From Desulfomonile tiedjei (GTDB lineage: Bacteria; Desulfobacterota; Desulfomonilia; Desulfomonilales; Desulfomonilaceae): a DNA stretch of 42,453 bases. A model generated the notes under the pieces. That model searched no databases. It was not told the origin of the DNA and was given only the letters and a program-made list of their open reading frames with translations. The position numbers and the translations under genes were made by a program. Positions 33,482 to 42,448 of the stretch are shown here, piece by piece. The stretch spans positions 1 to 42,453 of the forward strand of contig DYLG01000004.1 of the NCBI GenBank assembly GCA_020722215.1. Direction: 5' to 3'. Position 1 is the stretch's first letter. The number at the start of each line of letters is the position of its first letter.

Positions 33482-35758
33482 TTAACCCTGGTTGGTAGTC
33501 TGGTGGTATTTCGACCCGCGGCCGTAGTAGTACTTGTTCCTGCAATAGTAGCTGTACCCGTCCGCACGGTCGTCCGCCATGTTCAGCACAATGCCCAGCA
33601 CGCGGCCTCCGCCCCGTGACAATGCGGCTTTAGCCTCGTTGAGGACGTCGAAAGGAGTGTGGCCTTGCTTTGTCACAAGTATCAGGCCATCCGCGTAGCC
33701 GTAGAGAACCCGCGCATCGGCCACTCCGAGAACCGGCGGGGCATCAAGGATCACCACGTCGAACATATTCCTGCACGAATCGATAAGCTCCTGCATTCTC
33801 CGGGACTTGAGCAGCGCGACGGGATTGTCATTGGCCGATCCGGCCGTGAGGTAGTAAAGATTGGGGATCTCAGTTCCGTGAATCAATTCGGTTAACTCAC
33901 GCGACCCGTCATCGACCGCATCACTGAGTCCGTGGACTCCGTTGCCGTTCTCGAAAATCTTGTGGATGCGAGGCCTTCTCATGTCCCCGTCGATGATGAG
34001 CACCCGCTTGCCTTCTGAGGCGAATACCGTTGCCATCACCACTGAAATGAGAGTCTTGCCTTCCATGGGAAGGGCACTGGAAACGCATATCACCGGCGCC
34101 GAATCACCCGGCAGAAAAGACAGGGCGGTATTCTGAATGATTCTGACCGAATCGGCAAACGCGGACTTGGGAAACTTGTGCGCAACAAATTCCGGATGGG
34201 TATCCCTGCAATCGATATCCGCGGACCGGTCGCGGCGGCGCAGTTTTGGCAGCGAACCGAGAACAGGAAGGTTTAGCCGTCTCTGAATCTCCCTGGTCGT
34301 CCGGACGGAATTATCCAGATACGAGCGCAACAACGCGGCGCCGATTCCGGCAAAAAGCCCCAATATACTGCCTAGGAAAAGGATCCTGCTCTTCCTGGGA
34401 TGAACCGGGTTCAACGGCAAGGTTGGGGGGCTGGTTACAGTGATGTTGTGCCCCACGATGCCCTGGTCCAGCTCAGCCTTCTTTGCCCTACGCCGAATAA
34501 GGAGGTACACTTGGGCGTTTGCTTCCATATCCCTTCTGAGTATTTCATACTGAACGCCGAGGTTGTTAGTGTTGATAGCCTCCTGTCTGGTCCTCTCATA
34601 AGCGTCCCTGGAAAGAACTTCTTTCTGGCGCGCAACCTCAAGCGCGGCAATGAGGTTGTCTTTTTCCATATCCGCAAGGGTTTCTTCCAATCGGGTAATC
34701 TTGCCCTTGAGCAGAACCATCTTGTAGAAATTGGGCGTATATATGGATCTCATATCCTGATACTTGGCCCTGAGTTCGCTCAGTTGCTCCTTCAGCCTCT
34801 TTGACGTAGCGTCCATCGCTTCTTCGGGCATGACTCCGTTCCTGGCCTGGGCCATCATCTGAAGGTTCATCACATCGGATTTTGACTCCAAGAGGCTTCT
34901 CCCCGCCGCGTCGAACAAAGTCAGAGCCTGGTCCGGATTCGTGTTGCGCAAAACTATGCCGTGCTTCTTCGTAAAGTCCAGCAGGGCCGATCGCGAGTCG
35001 TCAAGCTGCTTCTTGGCGTCGTCAAGCTGTTTCTTGAGCCACGAACGGACCCGCTCGTTCACCTCAAGCTGTTTGCGGCGACTCAGATCGATGTAAGCTT
35101 CCAAGTAAACGCTGAGCATTTGTTTGGCAACCATGGGATCCGTGGCCCCCATCTGCACTCGTATCAGACGTGTCCCTGGTACGGGAGCAGCCTTTACACC
35201 GCCCACCACGGAGTTGATTCGCTCGGCCTTTGCAGCCTCCAGGTCATACGTTGAGGCAAACCCGTTGCTCGGCTCGCCGGTCGCGAGCTGGGGAGGCTCA
35301 GCTCCCTCGCTCCGGCCGCCCGGCGATTGGGACCGGTCTTCGCTCATGCGCCTGATGAACTCATTGGCCAGATCTCTGCTCTTCAGGGCTTCCAACTGGG
35401 TTTGATAGAACAGTTCATACTCACTGAAATGGGCAAATACGTCGGCCAGTTCCGATGAGGGAGGATTGAACTTTTCCACCTCGACGATCGCGCTGGAAAC
35501 GAAGTAAGGCGTCGCGTGCATCAAATACGCGGTTGCTATGGCTATGCCCAATAGCAACACCGCAAGGACGGTCCACTTGCGATCCCATACGCTGCGAACA
35601 TAATGGGAGAGAGACCTCTGGCCCTCACCCGACGGGGCTAAAAGCCCTCTTAGCATGGTTTCCTCATAGATGGAATCCGGAACGCCAAGAGCGTCGAATC
35701 CGTGGCCGTTTCCGGCAATCACATGGAATGGCGCTTCTTTGCTGCCGTTGCTGGTCAT
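33482..35758 (-). CDS. Polysaccharide co-polymerase/BY-type tyrosine autokinase (Wzc/GumC-CpsD fusion)
   Basis: Wzz-like N-terminus with TM WTVLAVLLLGIAIATAYLM, coiled-coil region, Walker A SSALPMEGKT, Walker A' RVLIIDGDMRRPRIHKIF, Walker B DVVILDAPPVLG, Tyr-rich tail GYSYYCRNKYYYGRGSKY. Confidence 0.93.
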   Translation of the reverse strand: MTSNGSKEAPFHVIAGNGHGFDALGVPDSIYEETMLRGLLAPSGEGQRSLSHYVRSVWDRKWTVLAVLLLGIAIATAYLMHATPYFVSSAIVEVEKFNPPSSELADVFAHFSEYELFYQTQLEALKSRDLANEFIRRMSEDRSQSPGGRSEGAEPPQLATGEPSNGFASTYDLEAAKAERINSVVGGVKAAPVPGTRLIRVQMGATDPMVAKQMLSVYLEAYIDLSRRKQLEVNERVRSWLKKQLDDAKKQLDDSRSALLDFTKKHGIVLRNTNPDQALTLFDAAGRSLLESKSDVMNLQMMAQARNGVMPEEAMDATSKRLKEQLSELRAKYQDMRSIYTPNFYKMVLLKGKITRLEETLADMEKDNLIAALEVARQKEVLSRDAYERTRQEAINTNNLGVQYEILRRDMEANAQVYLLIRRRAKKAELDQGIVGHNITVTSPPTLPLNPVHPRKSRILFLGSILGLFAGIGAALLRSYLDNSVRTTREIQRRLNLPVLGSLPKLRRRDRSADIDCRDTHPEFVAHKFPKSAFADSVRIIQNTALSFLPGDSAPVICVSSALPMEGKTLISVVMATVFASEGKRVLIIDGDMRRPRIHKIFENGNGVHGLSDAVDDGSRELTELIHGTEIPNLYYLTAGSANDNPVALLKSRRMQELIDSCRNMFDVVILDAPPVLGVADARVLYGYADGLILVTKQGHTPFDVLNEAKAALSRGGGRVLGIVLNMADDRADGYSYYCRNKYYYGRGSKYHQTTNQG

Positions 35759-35948
35759 TGAAGGAATCCTTTTTCAGGTGCGGCCATGCCGTCCCACAGA
35801 GAGTGAATTGATCCGGTTACCAAGAACAATTGGAATCCCGCATGATGTGTTTCCCTTGGCCGCAGCAGGATGGGAAGAATGAGCGGTTTGACAAATTTTG
35901 GGGCATTCGACCATGTTGGGATCCGATTCTGACATTTTCACAATTGGG

Positions 35949-35964
35949 AGCAAGTTTCGTGCCA
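35949..35964 (-). promoter_or_regulatory. Sigma54 (RpoN) -24/-12 promoter upstream of the BY-kinase
   Basis: Minus-strand TGGCACGAAACTTGCT: TGGCACG-N4-TTGCT, full match to the established sigma54 consensus core; about 190 bp upstream of the start at 35758. Confidence 0.75.
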
Positions 35965-36345
35965 TTTTTGCACGACCGAGCGTAGTCACTGTATTAAGGA
36001 ATGATACCACGACCATGGAAATAGTTCAAACAATTCGAGTTAATCATTGACCACTCACCCGGGCCGGCAAAAAGTTCTTTCCTATACAGCGCATGCTTGC
36101 CGGGCCTGAGTCTCTCAAGGCTCAATGGCCCCTGTTTGCAGCTTGCCTGTCTTCAGCATTTCTCATCGGCCGTGCAACTTCAATCCCAAAGATTATCTCA
36201 CCGGTTCCATGTCATTCCATTCTGACTGGGCATTCTGAGATGTCAAGGCTCAGGACGAATGAACAACCCTTGATCTCGCTGCCGAAATAACGGGCGCCAC
36301 TCCGGCATCGGGGGACCACCTGTGTGTGCAAATCTCACACTCTCC

Positions 36346-36364
36346 ATGTGGAATTTTTCCACAT
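36346..36364. promoter_or_regulatory. Perfect palindrome ATGTGGAA-TTT-TTCCACAT; candidate regulator/enhancer site
   Basis: 8-bp perfect arms in the intergenic region between divergent BY-kinase and sigma54 activator genes; preceded by GTGTG-N7-CACAC (36324-36340). Confidence 0.45.
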
Positions 36365-36475
36365 TAACCCCTCTGCTACCTCACCACTTTCGATAGACGG
36401 CCCCAGGAGCCGCTATACCGTCAGCCTTTCCCGAGGCGCCTTGTTCGGTTTTGGCGCACACTCAAGCAACCGTGG

Positions 36476-36496
36476 TCGCCGGCCTTCTGCCGGCGA
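36476..36496. repeat. Hairpin TCGCCGGC-CTTCT-GCCGGCGA
   Basis: Perfect 8-bp arms in the intergenic region; resembles the other GTCGCCGG-type hairpins of the window. Confidence 0.6.
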
Positions 36497-36671
36497 TATC
36501 GCGCTGCACGGGATTCTCTTGTGTCTCAGGCACTTCCTCCGGTCAAAAAGCTTGTATGGCTGCCGAACTTTCATGTACTATGATGTAATCCGATGAGTAA
36601 TTGCGAACATTATTGAGCCGGGCCGCGGTGCTGATGGGCGTAGGCGTCCCGCACCGCGTCGGAGATGAGCT

Positions 36672-38447
36672 GTGGTAGACAGTCAATCAATCTGCAGCCT
36701 GCTGCTTGAAGCGGGAAGGATAACCAGAGACGATTTTCTCACCGCGCTTGCGGAATCCAAGCGGACAGGAAAATCGCCACAGGAGATCCTCGTGAAACAG
36801 GGCAAGGTCAGCGTTGATGAACTGGTTCAGGCCATCGCGATACATCTTGACATCACTTTGCTCAAGGAGGCCCTCGGCATGGAAAGCGATACTCAGACGC
36901 GCAACCTGCCGCCTCGGCCTCTGGGATCGTATCTCGAACGGATTTCTCTGCTTTTCAAGACCGGGCTGCTCATGAGCCGCGAGCGGAGCATGAGTTCCTT
37001 GATGGAGATCCTGCTTCAGGAAGCCCCGTCGGTCATGAACGCTGAACGGGCTACAATCTTCCTGGCGGATTACGAAACCCGCGAACTCTATTCGCATCTG
37101 GGTGTGGGACTCAGGCAAGGCCAGATACGCATTCCCTGGGATACCGGTATCGCGGGCGCGGTGTTCGTGAGCGGACAATCCCTCAACGTTCCGGACCCGT
37201 ACAACGATCCCCGATTCAATAAGCATGTAGACCCCAGAACCGGCTTCACAACTCGAAATCTCCTCTGCGTTCCTCTGAAGGTCCCGGGAGGACCGGTGAT
37301 CGGGGTATTCCAGGTGCTCAACAAACGCGCTGGGGTTTTCACCTCCACGGACAAGGAGATCCTGGAGATTCTGGCTTCTCAGGCTGCTCGATCCATTGAG
37401 AAAGTCCTTGAGTGGGACAGCGTGAGGAAGAGCATATCCCCGTTCTCCCAAACGAACGTTGACCGCAACGAGGCCTTGCGGGAGGAAGACCCACTGGATT
37501 TGATTATCGGAACGTCCGCAGCGATGAAGGGAGTCCGTTCTCTCGTTCGAAAAGTTGCGCCAACTGACAGCACAGTACTGATCCAGGGCGAATCCGGGAC
37601 CGGAAAGGAGCTGATTGCGCGTGCGATCCACGGGCTGAGTGCCAGACGGAAGGCCCCTTTGGTGATACTTAACTGCTCGGCCGTACCTTCGGAGCTTATC
37701 GAAAGCGAGCTTTTCGGCCACAAGAAAGGATCATTCACGGGCGCAACGGGAGACACCAAGGGTGTGTTCAGCTCCGCGCACGGGGGGACTCTTTTTCTGG
37801 ATGAGATCGAGGCAACTTCACCTGCGATGCAGGTGAAGCTCTTGCGGGCCATTCAGATCGGAGAGATCAGGCCTGTGGGAGATAACGTGTCCCACACGGT
37901 GGATGTGAGACTGATCACGGCCACCAATAAGGATCTCGCCGGCCTGGTGGACGCGGGTGAGTTCCGAGAAGACCTTTTCTACAGAATCAATGTCTTCCCT
38001 GTTACGATTCCTCCTTTGCGGGAAAGGAGAGAAGACATTCCTCTGCTGGTGGCACATTTTCTCCGCAAGCTGGCCCGCCAAAGCGGCAAGCGCGTGGAAA
38101 GCGTGGACTTGCCGGCATTGGACCTGCTGGTGAGGTATCCCTGGCCCGGCAATGTCAGAGAGCTGGAAAACGAGATCGAGCGGGCCCACGTTCTCGCCGG
38201 CGAGGAGCACAGCATTTCGGTGGGACGGCTTTCGGAGCGGATCACGAGGTCGGTTGAACAGTTGATCAAGACCAGCGCCCAGGACAAGCGACCCAGCCTG
38301 AAAGAGGCCGTGGAAGACCTGGAATATGGCATGATTCGCCAGGCCCTAGCCGAAGCCCAGGGAAACAGGACCGTCGCGGCAAAGTCGCTTGGTTTGTCCA
38401 GACAGGGACTGCTCAACAAGATGGCGCGATACGGAATGAGCTGGTAG
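36672..38447 (+). CDS. Sigma54-dependent transcriptional activator: MshEN-like N-terminus, GAF, AAA+, Fis HTH
   Basis: GTG start; ITRDDFLTALAESKRTGKSPQEILVKQGKVSVDELVQAIAIHLDI; GESGTGKELIARAIH; KGSFTGAT; GGTLFLDEI; RYPWPGNVRELENEIERA; NRTVAAKSLGLSRQGLLNKMARYGM. Confidence 0.92.
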   Translation: MVDSQSICSLLLEAGRITRDDFLTALAESKRTGKSPQEILVKQGKVSVDELVQAIAIHLDITLLKEALGMESDTQTRNLPPRPLGSYLERISLLFKTGLLMSRERSMSSLMEILLQEAPSVMNAERATIFLADYETRELYSHLGVGLRQGQIRIPWDTGIAGAVFVSGQSLNVPDPYNDPRFNKHVDPRTGFTTRNLLCVPLKVPGGPVIGVFQVLNKRAGVFTSTDKEILEILASQAARSIEKVLEWDSVRKSISPFSQTNVDRNEALREEDPLDLIIGTSAAMKGVRSLVRKVAPTDSTVLIQGESGTGKELIARAIHGLSARRKAPLVILNCSAVPSELIESELFGHKKGSFTGATGDTKGVFSSAHGGTLFLDEIEATSPAMQVKLLRAIQIGEIRPVGDNVSHTVDVRLITATNKDLAGLVDAGEFREDLFYRINVFPVTIPPLRERREDIPLLVAHFLRKLARQSGKRVESVDLPALDLLVRYPWPGNVRELENEIERAHVLAGEEHSISVGRLSERITRSVEQLIKTSAQDKRPSLKEAVEDLEYGMIRQALAEAQGNRTVAAKSLGLSRQGLLNKMARYGMSW

Positions 38448-38466
38448 GACGGGCATCTTGCCCGTC
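38448..38466. repeat. Hairpin GACGGGCA-TCT-TGCCCGTC immediately after the stop codon
   Basis: Perfect 8-bp stem, 3-nt loop, starting at the base after the TAG at 38445-38447; no T-run. Confidence 0.7.
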
Positions 38467-38600
38467 ATTGCTTGGCAGGCAAGACACATGTTTCTCCGGG
38501 GGGGTAGATCAACCGGAATACATCAGCCTATCTGGGCCACTATGCACCAAGTCGTCGGTTCGCGGTGCAGGGGTGACCGGCCGGCTGCCGCACTTGCTGC

Positions 38601-39299
38601 TCACTTTCCTGTAATCCCCGGAACGTGTCCGGGTGATTGCCCGTCCAGGAAGACCTGGAGCGGACAGCCCCCGCAGACGGGTTTTCGCCGGCAGAAGTGG
38701 TGTCCCACCGCAACGATCTGAGCATGAAAGTCGTTGTACAGGGCGGTGTCTCTAGGGATGGTGGAATGAAACAGCTCCTGAACGGCATCGTAGTCCGTGC
38801 CATCCTCCACCAGACCGTGGCGTAGAAGCACCCGCCTCGTGTAAGCGTCAACGACGAAAATGGGTTTTCCCGCTGCATACAGAATAATGCTGTCTGCCGT
38901 CTCCTTTCCGACGCCTTTGACGGAAAGGAGTTGTTGCCTAAGCTCGTGGATGGGCGGGGAAAACAGCGATTTCAGGTCTCCTTCATGATTTTCCACGATC
39001 AAGTCAATCAGATTGCGCAACCGTACCGCTTTGACGTTATAGTAACCGGCTGGGCGGATCATCTCGGCGAGTTCCTCATGCGGCATCCGGTACAACACGA
39101 AGGGATCGAGAGCTGACCTTGCCTTGAGGTTTGCGACGGCCTTGGCCACGTTTGTCCACGCGGTATTCTGTGTCAGGACCGCTCCAACGCAGACCTCGAA
39201 AGGGGAATCCCCCGGCCACCAGTTGCGGACGCCGAAGTGCCCCAACAGCGCGTTGTACAACGCCATAAGGAACTTGTAGCTGGGTTTTGACTTCTTCAT
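38601..39299 (-). CDS. Endonuclease III-like HhH-GPD DNA glycosylase/lyase (Fe-S)
   Basis: FEVCVGAVLTQNTAWTNVAKAVANL; LLSVKGVGKETADSIILYAAGKPIFVVDAYTRRVLLRHG; CRRKPVCGGCPL. Confidence 0.9.
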   Translation of the reverse strand: MKKSKPSYKFLMALYNALLGHFGVRNWWPGDSPFEVCVGAVLTQNTAWTNVAKAVANLKARSALDPFVLYRMPHEELAEMIRPAGYYNVKAVRLRNLIDLIVENHEGDLKSLFSPPIHELRQQLLSVKGVGKETADSIILYAAGKPIFVVDAYTRRVLLRHGLVEDGTDYDAVQELFHSTIPRDTALYNDFHAQIVAVGHHFCRRKPVCGGCPLQVFLDGQSPGHVPGITGK

Positions 39300-39444
39300 G
39301 ATTCGCCTTTTCCTCGTTCCAAAGCTCTTGGGAACGCAACGGTTTTGAAAGCTTTGCTTCGTGCCCCAAGACGCCCGGCGAACTTTCGATTCGTTCCCGA
39401 TGCCCGCCGGAAAATTGGCCCCAGCGGTGCGTTACGGGCCAGTT

Positions 39445-39521
39445 GTAGGGGGCCGACCTGAGCGTCCGCCCCAAACGACGGCTGCAGACAGGGAAAGGGC
39501 GGACACACAAGTCCGCCCCTA
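39445..39521. repeat. Two-hairpin intergenic element (GTAGGGG...CCCCTA)
   Basis: Ends GTAGGGG/CCCCTA; 3' hairpin GGGCGGAC-acacaa-GTCCGCCC perfect (39497-39518). Confidence 0.65.
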
Positions 39522-39661
39522 TGGACTAATCGCACATATCTGTCGGCAACGGCTATAACCTATGCTGCGCAAATGCGCAAGCTCTCTGCCCACCGCGCTC
39601 GACTTTTGCCGGGTCCTTTGGCATAATGCGCCGCCGTTTGACATTTCCCGGAGGAAGGACT

Positions 39662-40273
39662 TTGTTAAATGCTCAAATCCTCGCGCTGGCCTTGATGCCT
39701 TTGCTCTCGGGCGTTTCTCCCGGCGTCGGCCCCACCCCGGTGGATCTTCCCACTCTGCTCGGCCTGGGCCGACCTCTTTCCAGGGAGTTCCTGGTAGGAA
39801 CGTGGAAGCACTCGGACCATTTCGTGAGGTGGGGAGTGACGGACAAGCAGCGCGCCCGGATCCGTCGGTTCCATGGAGACGCGTTCATGTACCTGAGAGA
39901 GGACGGCACAATGAAGATGATCAACCTGTTTCGGCCCGCTGAAGGGCGGTGGGAGGTCATGGACGGAGCGATCAAGCTCTACGACCCGGCACACCCCCAA
40001 TGGGGGACTCGGATCCTTCCTGTAAGAAAAAGGGATGACAAGAGGATCTGGGTGCTCCTGCCATACGCGGGGGGCGCAAACGGCATCGGCATGGAGAGGG
40101 TGTCCGACACGGAATCCGTGTCCTCTGCCCGCAAACGCCCAAAGTCCGACAGGCAACGGACCTCAACGACCCCGAGGGCCACCGGAGAGGCCCCCGAAAG
40201 TCGTGGGCTCATGCCCCTGCCGGGTGAGCACGTGAACATTGAATGGAAGCTGCCCCAATACGAAGTGCGTTGA
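39662..40273 (+). CDS. Exported hypothetical protein (possibly lipocalin-like)
   Basis: In ORF 39626..40273; TTG start at 39662 with GGAGGAAGG upstream gives signal peptide MLNAQILALALMPLLSGVSPG. LVGTWKHSDHF...FHGDAFMYLREDGTMKMINLF...GRWEVMDGAIKLY. Confidence 0.6.
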   Translation: MLNAQILALALMPLLSGVSPGVGPTPVDLPTLLGLGRPLSREFLVGTWKHSDHFVRWGVTDKQRARIRRFHGDAFMYLREDGTMKMINLFRPAEGRWEVMDGAIKLYDPAHPQWGTRILPVRKRDDKRIWVLLPYAGGANGIGMERVSDTESVSSARKRPKSDRQRTSTTPRATGEAPESRGLMPLPGEHVNIEWKLPQYEVR

Positions 40274-40335
40274 CAAAGCATGGGAGCAACAGTCGGCAAC
40301 CCCTATAGGCGGGACTTACCGGCACTGCCGGTGAC

Positions 40336-40427
40336 GTAGGGGCGATCCTCGTGATCGCACTCTTTCGCAGCCCTAATGCTTGATTCGTGGCCGGATGCCG
40401 CGAAGAGGGCGAATACAAGATTCGCCT
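40336..40427. repeat. Two-hairpin intergenic element, copy related to 19128-19222
   Basis: GTAGGGGCGATCCTCGTGATCGCACTCTTT...GGGCGAATACAAGATTCGCC. Confidence 0.75.
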
Positions 40428-40490
40428 CGACAAAGACCGGCAAGATTCAAATTCCGCGTTGTTCGAGGCTGAGGACTAAAGGTCCTTTGA

Positions 40491-40526
40491 CTTCCTCGCG
40501 TCTTGGTGTCTTTGCGGTTGGATTTC
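40491..40526 (+). repeat. 'CTTGGTG' dispersed intergenic motif, copy E
   Basis: cttcctcgcgtcttggtgtctttgcggttggatttc. Confidence 0.7.
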
Positions 40527-40609
40527 CCGGGTTCCGGAGGAGTTCCGGCAGAACGACAACGGATCGGAATTGCGCAGGCCTTTGAGCCCATATCGGGGAG
40601 CATGCAGGG

Positions 40610-41524
40610 TCACGGCTTCATAACGGTGATAGCCGCTGAAATTGCTTCTCCGGTTTGGGTCCCCAGCTTGACCGCTTCCTTCATCTTTTCCTCGGTCATT
40701 CCCGAGCCGAGCCTTACGATCCACAAACCTGCCACCATGCGCCTGCGGTTGTTCTTTCCGTGGAAGATAGGAACAGACACAGCTCTCACGTCCGGGATGT
40801 ACTCTTCCACGTCCAGCGCAAAACCCTGTCGCCTGACCTTTTCCAATTCCTCCAGATAGGCTGCCCGGTCCGTGATTGACCTGGGTGTATACTGTGGCAG
40901 CGGCCACGCATCAAGGATCTGTCTCACCATCTCCGGCTCATGATACGCTAGAAAAATCTTGCCGGAGGCCCCGGCGTACATGGGCAGCCTTGTGCCCGGT
41001 CGGGCAAAAAGTTTGAGCTTCTGGGAGGATTCCACCTGGTCGAGAACGAGAATGGAGTATCTGGCGCAGGTTCCGAGAAACACATCTTCGTCGAGTTCCA
41101 GGGCGAGTTTTTCCAGCAGAGGCCTTGCCTCGGCCACCATGGGAATTCGCACCTGAGCCGAAGCCACAAGGTCCTTGAAGACATATCCGCAAGTGTACTT
41201 GCGACTCACCGGGTCTCGCACCACCCAGCCCGCTTCCTCAAGAGCAGCCAGGATGCCGTGCGTGGTGGACTTGGCAAGGGAAAGCCTGGACGCAATCTCG
41301 CTGATTCCAAGGTTTTGAGATGTGGCGACAATCAGGTTGAGCACCCGGACTGTTTTCTGGGCAACCGGCGCCGTGTAGGATGCGTCTCCCTTTGTGGGGA
41401 TTTTGCTCATGAGTCCGTTTCTTTTCTGAACATTCGGTCCCCGAGGCCTGGCGACAGCGGCCTGCCCTGGCAATGCGACGGAAGTTGAGGTCGCGGCTCC
41501 GTTCATCATGGAGAACTTCTTCAT
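40610..41524 (-). CDS. IclR-family transcriptional regulator
   Basis: QKTVRVLNLIVATSQNLGISEIASRLSLAKSTTHGILAALEEAGWVVRD; C-terminal effector domain ...AGASGKIFLAYHEPEMV. Confidence 0.92.
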   Translation of the reverse strand: MKKFSMMNGAATSTSVALPGQAAVARPRGPNVQKRNGLMSKIPTKGDASYTAPVAQKTVRVLNLIVATSQNLGISEIASRLSLAKSTTHGILAALEEAGWVVRDPVSRKYTCGYVFKDLVASAQVRIPMVAEARPLLEKLALELDEDVFLGTCARYSILVLDQVESSQKLKLFARPGTRLPMYAGASGKIFLAYHEPEMVRQILDAWPLPQYTPRSITDRAAYLEELEKVRRQGFALDVEEYIPDVRAVSVPIFHGKNNRRRMVAGLWIVRLGSGMTEEKMKEAVKLGTQTGEAISAAITVMKP

Positions 41525-41595
41525 TTTGTACGCTTCCCCTCCCCAGTGTCAACATCTTTCTCGGGCAAAGACACGCCAACGTGATCTCGCCTTGT

Positions 41596-42279
41596 TTAAC
41601 CCTCACGGATCCATCTTACGATCCGGCGGGCATCGGTGAGATCCGTAAGCACAAGGTCCGCGTTCGCCGCCTCGAGTTCCGGCGCCGAATAGGGACCGGT
41701 GGCCACCGCGATCGATAAGGCCCCGTGAGCATGGGCGCACTCCACATCCAGCGGAGTGTCTCCTATGACTATGCAATCCGAGTATTTCACGGTCACGTGC
41801 TCCGTTTCCATCAGTTTTAGCACTGCCACGGGCACGAGGAGATTCCTCTGTTCTCTGTCGCTTCCGAAAGCCCCGACGGGGAAGAACCGGTTGAGATCGA
41901 ATTTTTCGAGCTTGATCCTGGCTCCTGCCTCCACGTTTCCCGTCAACAAGCCGAGAAAGAAGTCTTGACGGCCTCTCAGATCTTCCAGCAGGGGAACAAC
42001 CCCGGGTTTCAGGCGCCCGTCCGTTGTCTTTACTGAGGTTCTCAAGTGCGTAGGGTAAAGGGCCATGAACTCCGCCATGAACCCGTCATCCGGGTTGATG
42101 GCCAGGTTTGCTGCAGCTTCCCGAAGGATCTGAACGTCGGTCTTGCCGGCGCAGTTCACCCCGCGAAACCCGTCCTCGATTCCGGTCAGATCCCTCATAG
42201 TGCGGGTCAACGCGATGAATCCGGCGCCCCCGGAATGGATGAGAGTACCGTCCACGTCGAACAGAATCAGCTTTGCCAT
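41596..42279 (-). CDS. HAD-superfamily hydrolase (phosphoglycolate phosphatase-like)
   Basis: MAKLILFDVDGTLIHSGGAG; LLTGNVEAGARIKLEKFDL; CIVIGDTPLDVECAHAHGA; start refined to 42279. Confidence 0.92.
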   Translation of the reverse strand: MAKLILFDVDGTLIHSGGAGFIALTRTMRDLTGIEDGFRGVNCAGKTDVQILREAAANLAINPDDGFMAEFMALYPTHLRTSVKTTDGRLKPGVVPLLEDLRGRQDFFLGLLTGNVEAGARIKLEKFDLNRFFPVGAFGSDREQRNLLVPVAVLKLMETEHVTVKYSDCIVIGDTPLDVECAHAHGALSIAVATGPYSAPELEAANADLVLTDLTDARRIVRWIREG

Positions 42280-42358
42280 GAAAACAGTCTCTCCGGGTTC
42301 CGTCCGTCCGATACCGACCCAAATACCTGGGGCGGTGCGCAATGAGAGAGTATATCAA

Positions 42359-42448
42359 TTGCCGAAAAAAATGTCAGATTTCCGGGTATGGCGTTGGTTT
42401 GAAACGACCCCTGCCCTGTTCATTCAGACAGAAATTCCGGCAATTGCG
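42359..42448. repeat. Dispersed element related to 7740-7797, with outer inverted ends
   Basis: TTGCCGAAAAAAATGTCAGATTTC...GTTTGAAACGACCCCT resembles TTGCCGAAAGAAATTTCCGATTTC...GTTTCAAACCCGCCCCT; right end cagaaattccggcaa is roughly the inverse of the left end. Confidence 0.5.

Noticed and set aside
36323-36340. CRP/FNR-type site in TGTGTGCAAATCTCACAC
   Set aside because: Spacing is off by one relative to TGTGA-N6-TCACA; kept only as an unassigned inverted repeat.
36687-37721. 344-aa minus-strand ORF
   Set aside because: Antisense to the sigma54 activator; no domain signature.
20080-40526. Possible CRISPR array from the repeated CTTGGTG motifs
   Set aside because: Copies are kilobases apart, in both orientations, with no regular spacers and no cas genes.
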